Source of the DNA: CAKKQX01 sp963734595
Lineage (GTDB): Bacteria; Pseudomonadota; Gammaproteobacteria; Burkholderiales; SG8-41
DNA length: 64,000 bases
Direction: 5' to 3'
Assembly (NCBI GenBank): GCA_963734595.1
Contig: CAVTHV010000018.1
Location: 248,001 to 312,000 of the forward strand
In this document: positions 63,915 to 64,000 of the stretch, one piece after another
Layout: every line of letters starts with the position of its first letter
Position numbering within the stretch: the first letter of the stretch is position 1
Translations under genes and position numbers: made by a program
The notes under the pieces: generated by a model
What the model was told of the DNA's origin: nothing
Databases searched by the model: none
The model's input: the letters and a program-made list of their open reading frames with translations, nothing else

Positions 63915-64000
63915 TCACTCCCGCACCAGCCAATCCACCTTCACCCCGCCCGCGCCGTCGACCGACAGCGCGCGCCACAGCCAATCCAGCAGCGGCTGCG
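63915..64000 (-). CDS. C-terminal end of an unidentified protein
   Basis: The last 27 codons of a minus-strand gene that runs off the right edge: QPLLDWLWRALSVDGAGGVK then VDWLVRE and a stop at 63915. Codon use is like that of neighbouring genes (GC at third positions). Too short to name a family. The stop is a few bases from a repeat arm, as with several genes in the window. Confidence 0.45.
   Translation of the reverse strand, partial: QPLLDWLWRALSVDGAGGVKVDWLVRE

Overview
The window looks like a chromosomal segment of an uncultured, high-GC betaproteobacterium of the Burkholderiales type. The evidence is three Bug-type extracytoplasmic solute receptors without permease genes, a class I poly(3-hydroxyalkanoate) synthase, a GspA/ExeA-GspB pair of type II secretion, GluQ-RS, WrbA and a pirin-DoxX cluster. 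I see no rRNA, tRNA, CRISPR array, phage or insertion sequence. Most genes are metabolic and sit in short operons.

Layout. 1-5.6 kb: a partial Gfo/Idh/MocA oxidoreductase divergent from a GntR regulator with an operator between them, two small genes, a metallo-beta-lactamase-fold enzyme, a heavily frameshifted carboxymuconolactone-decarboxylase-family gene and a TAXI receptor. 5.7-8.5 kb: a Bug receptor followed by a UGSC-family selenoprotein gene and an overlapping, unnamed partner gene. 8.7-17.4 kb: ankyrin proteins and small or envelope-associated genes (DUF202, RidA, cupin, DUF1003, lipoprotein, EEP nuclease/phosphatase, DUF1993). 17.4-20.5 kb: a Spy-like protein, gspB and exeA. 20.7-31.1 kb: a Bug receptor, hydrolase, patatin, CoA-transferase, gluQ, pabB, a type II NADH dehydrogenase, thioredoxin and a twin CDGSH protein. 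31.3-38.2 kb: a LysR regulator divergent from a three-gene RND efflux operon. 38.4-43.7 kb: pirin, wrbA, a DODA-type dioxygenase, a DedA-rhodanese fusion, DoxX and an MFS transporter. 43.9-64 kb: nitroreductase, a bicupin, SMP-30, Bug, DoxX, aminotransferase, TSUP permease, 3-hydroxyacyl-CoA dehydrogenase, phosphatase, hydrolase, a zinc aminopeptidase, PEBP, an archaeal-type MAT, phaC, hrpA and a GxxExxY gene.

The main discovery is recoding. At 7204 an in-frame TGA lies exactly at the U of a UGSC motif, and a perfect 7-bp hairpin starts 11 nt downstream, as expected of a bacterial SECIS. At 41437 a second in-frame TGA lies in the active-site loop of the rhodanese domain of the DedA fusion, where Cys would be expected, with a weaker hairpin at similar spacing. 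If the organism has selA, selB, selC and selD (none is in this window), both could be selenoproteins.

Two things affect everything else. First, many conserved genes carry single-base frame shifts, mostly insertions outside homopolymers and about fifty in all, which I attribute mainly to sequence error. I therefore report such genes as one feature spanning the conserved frames. Second, intergenic spaces are filled with inverted-arm repeats built from about 9-nt units (CGCAAAGGA, CACAGAGAA and ACAGGATTT types). One class encloses a further conserved core present four times.
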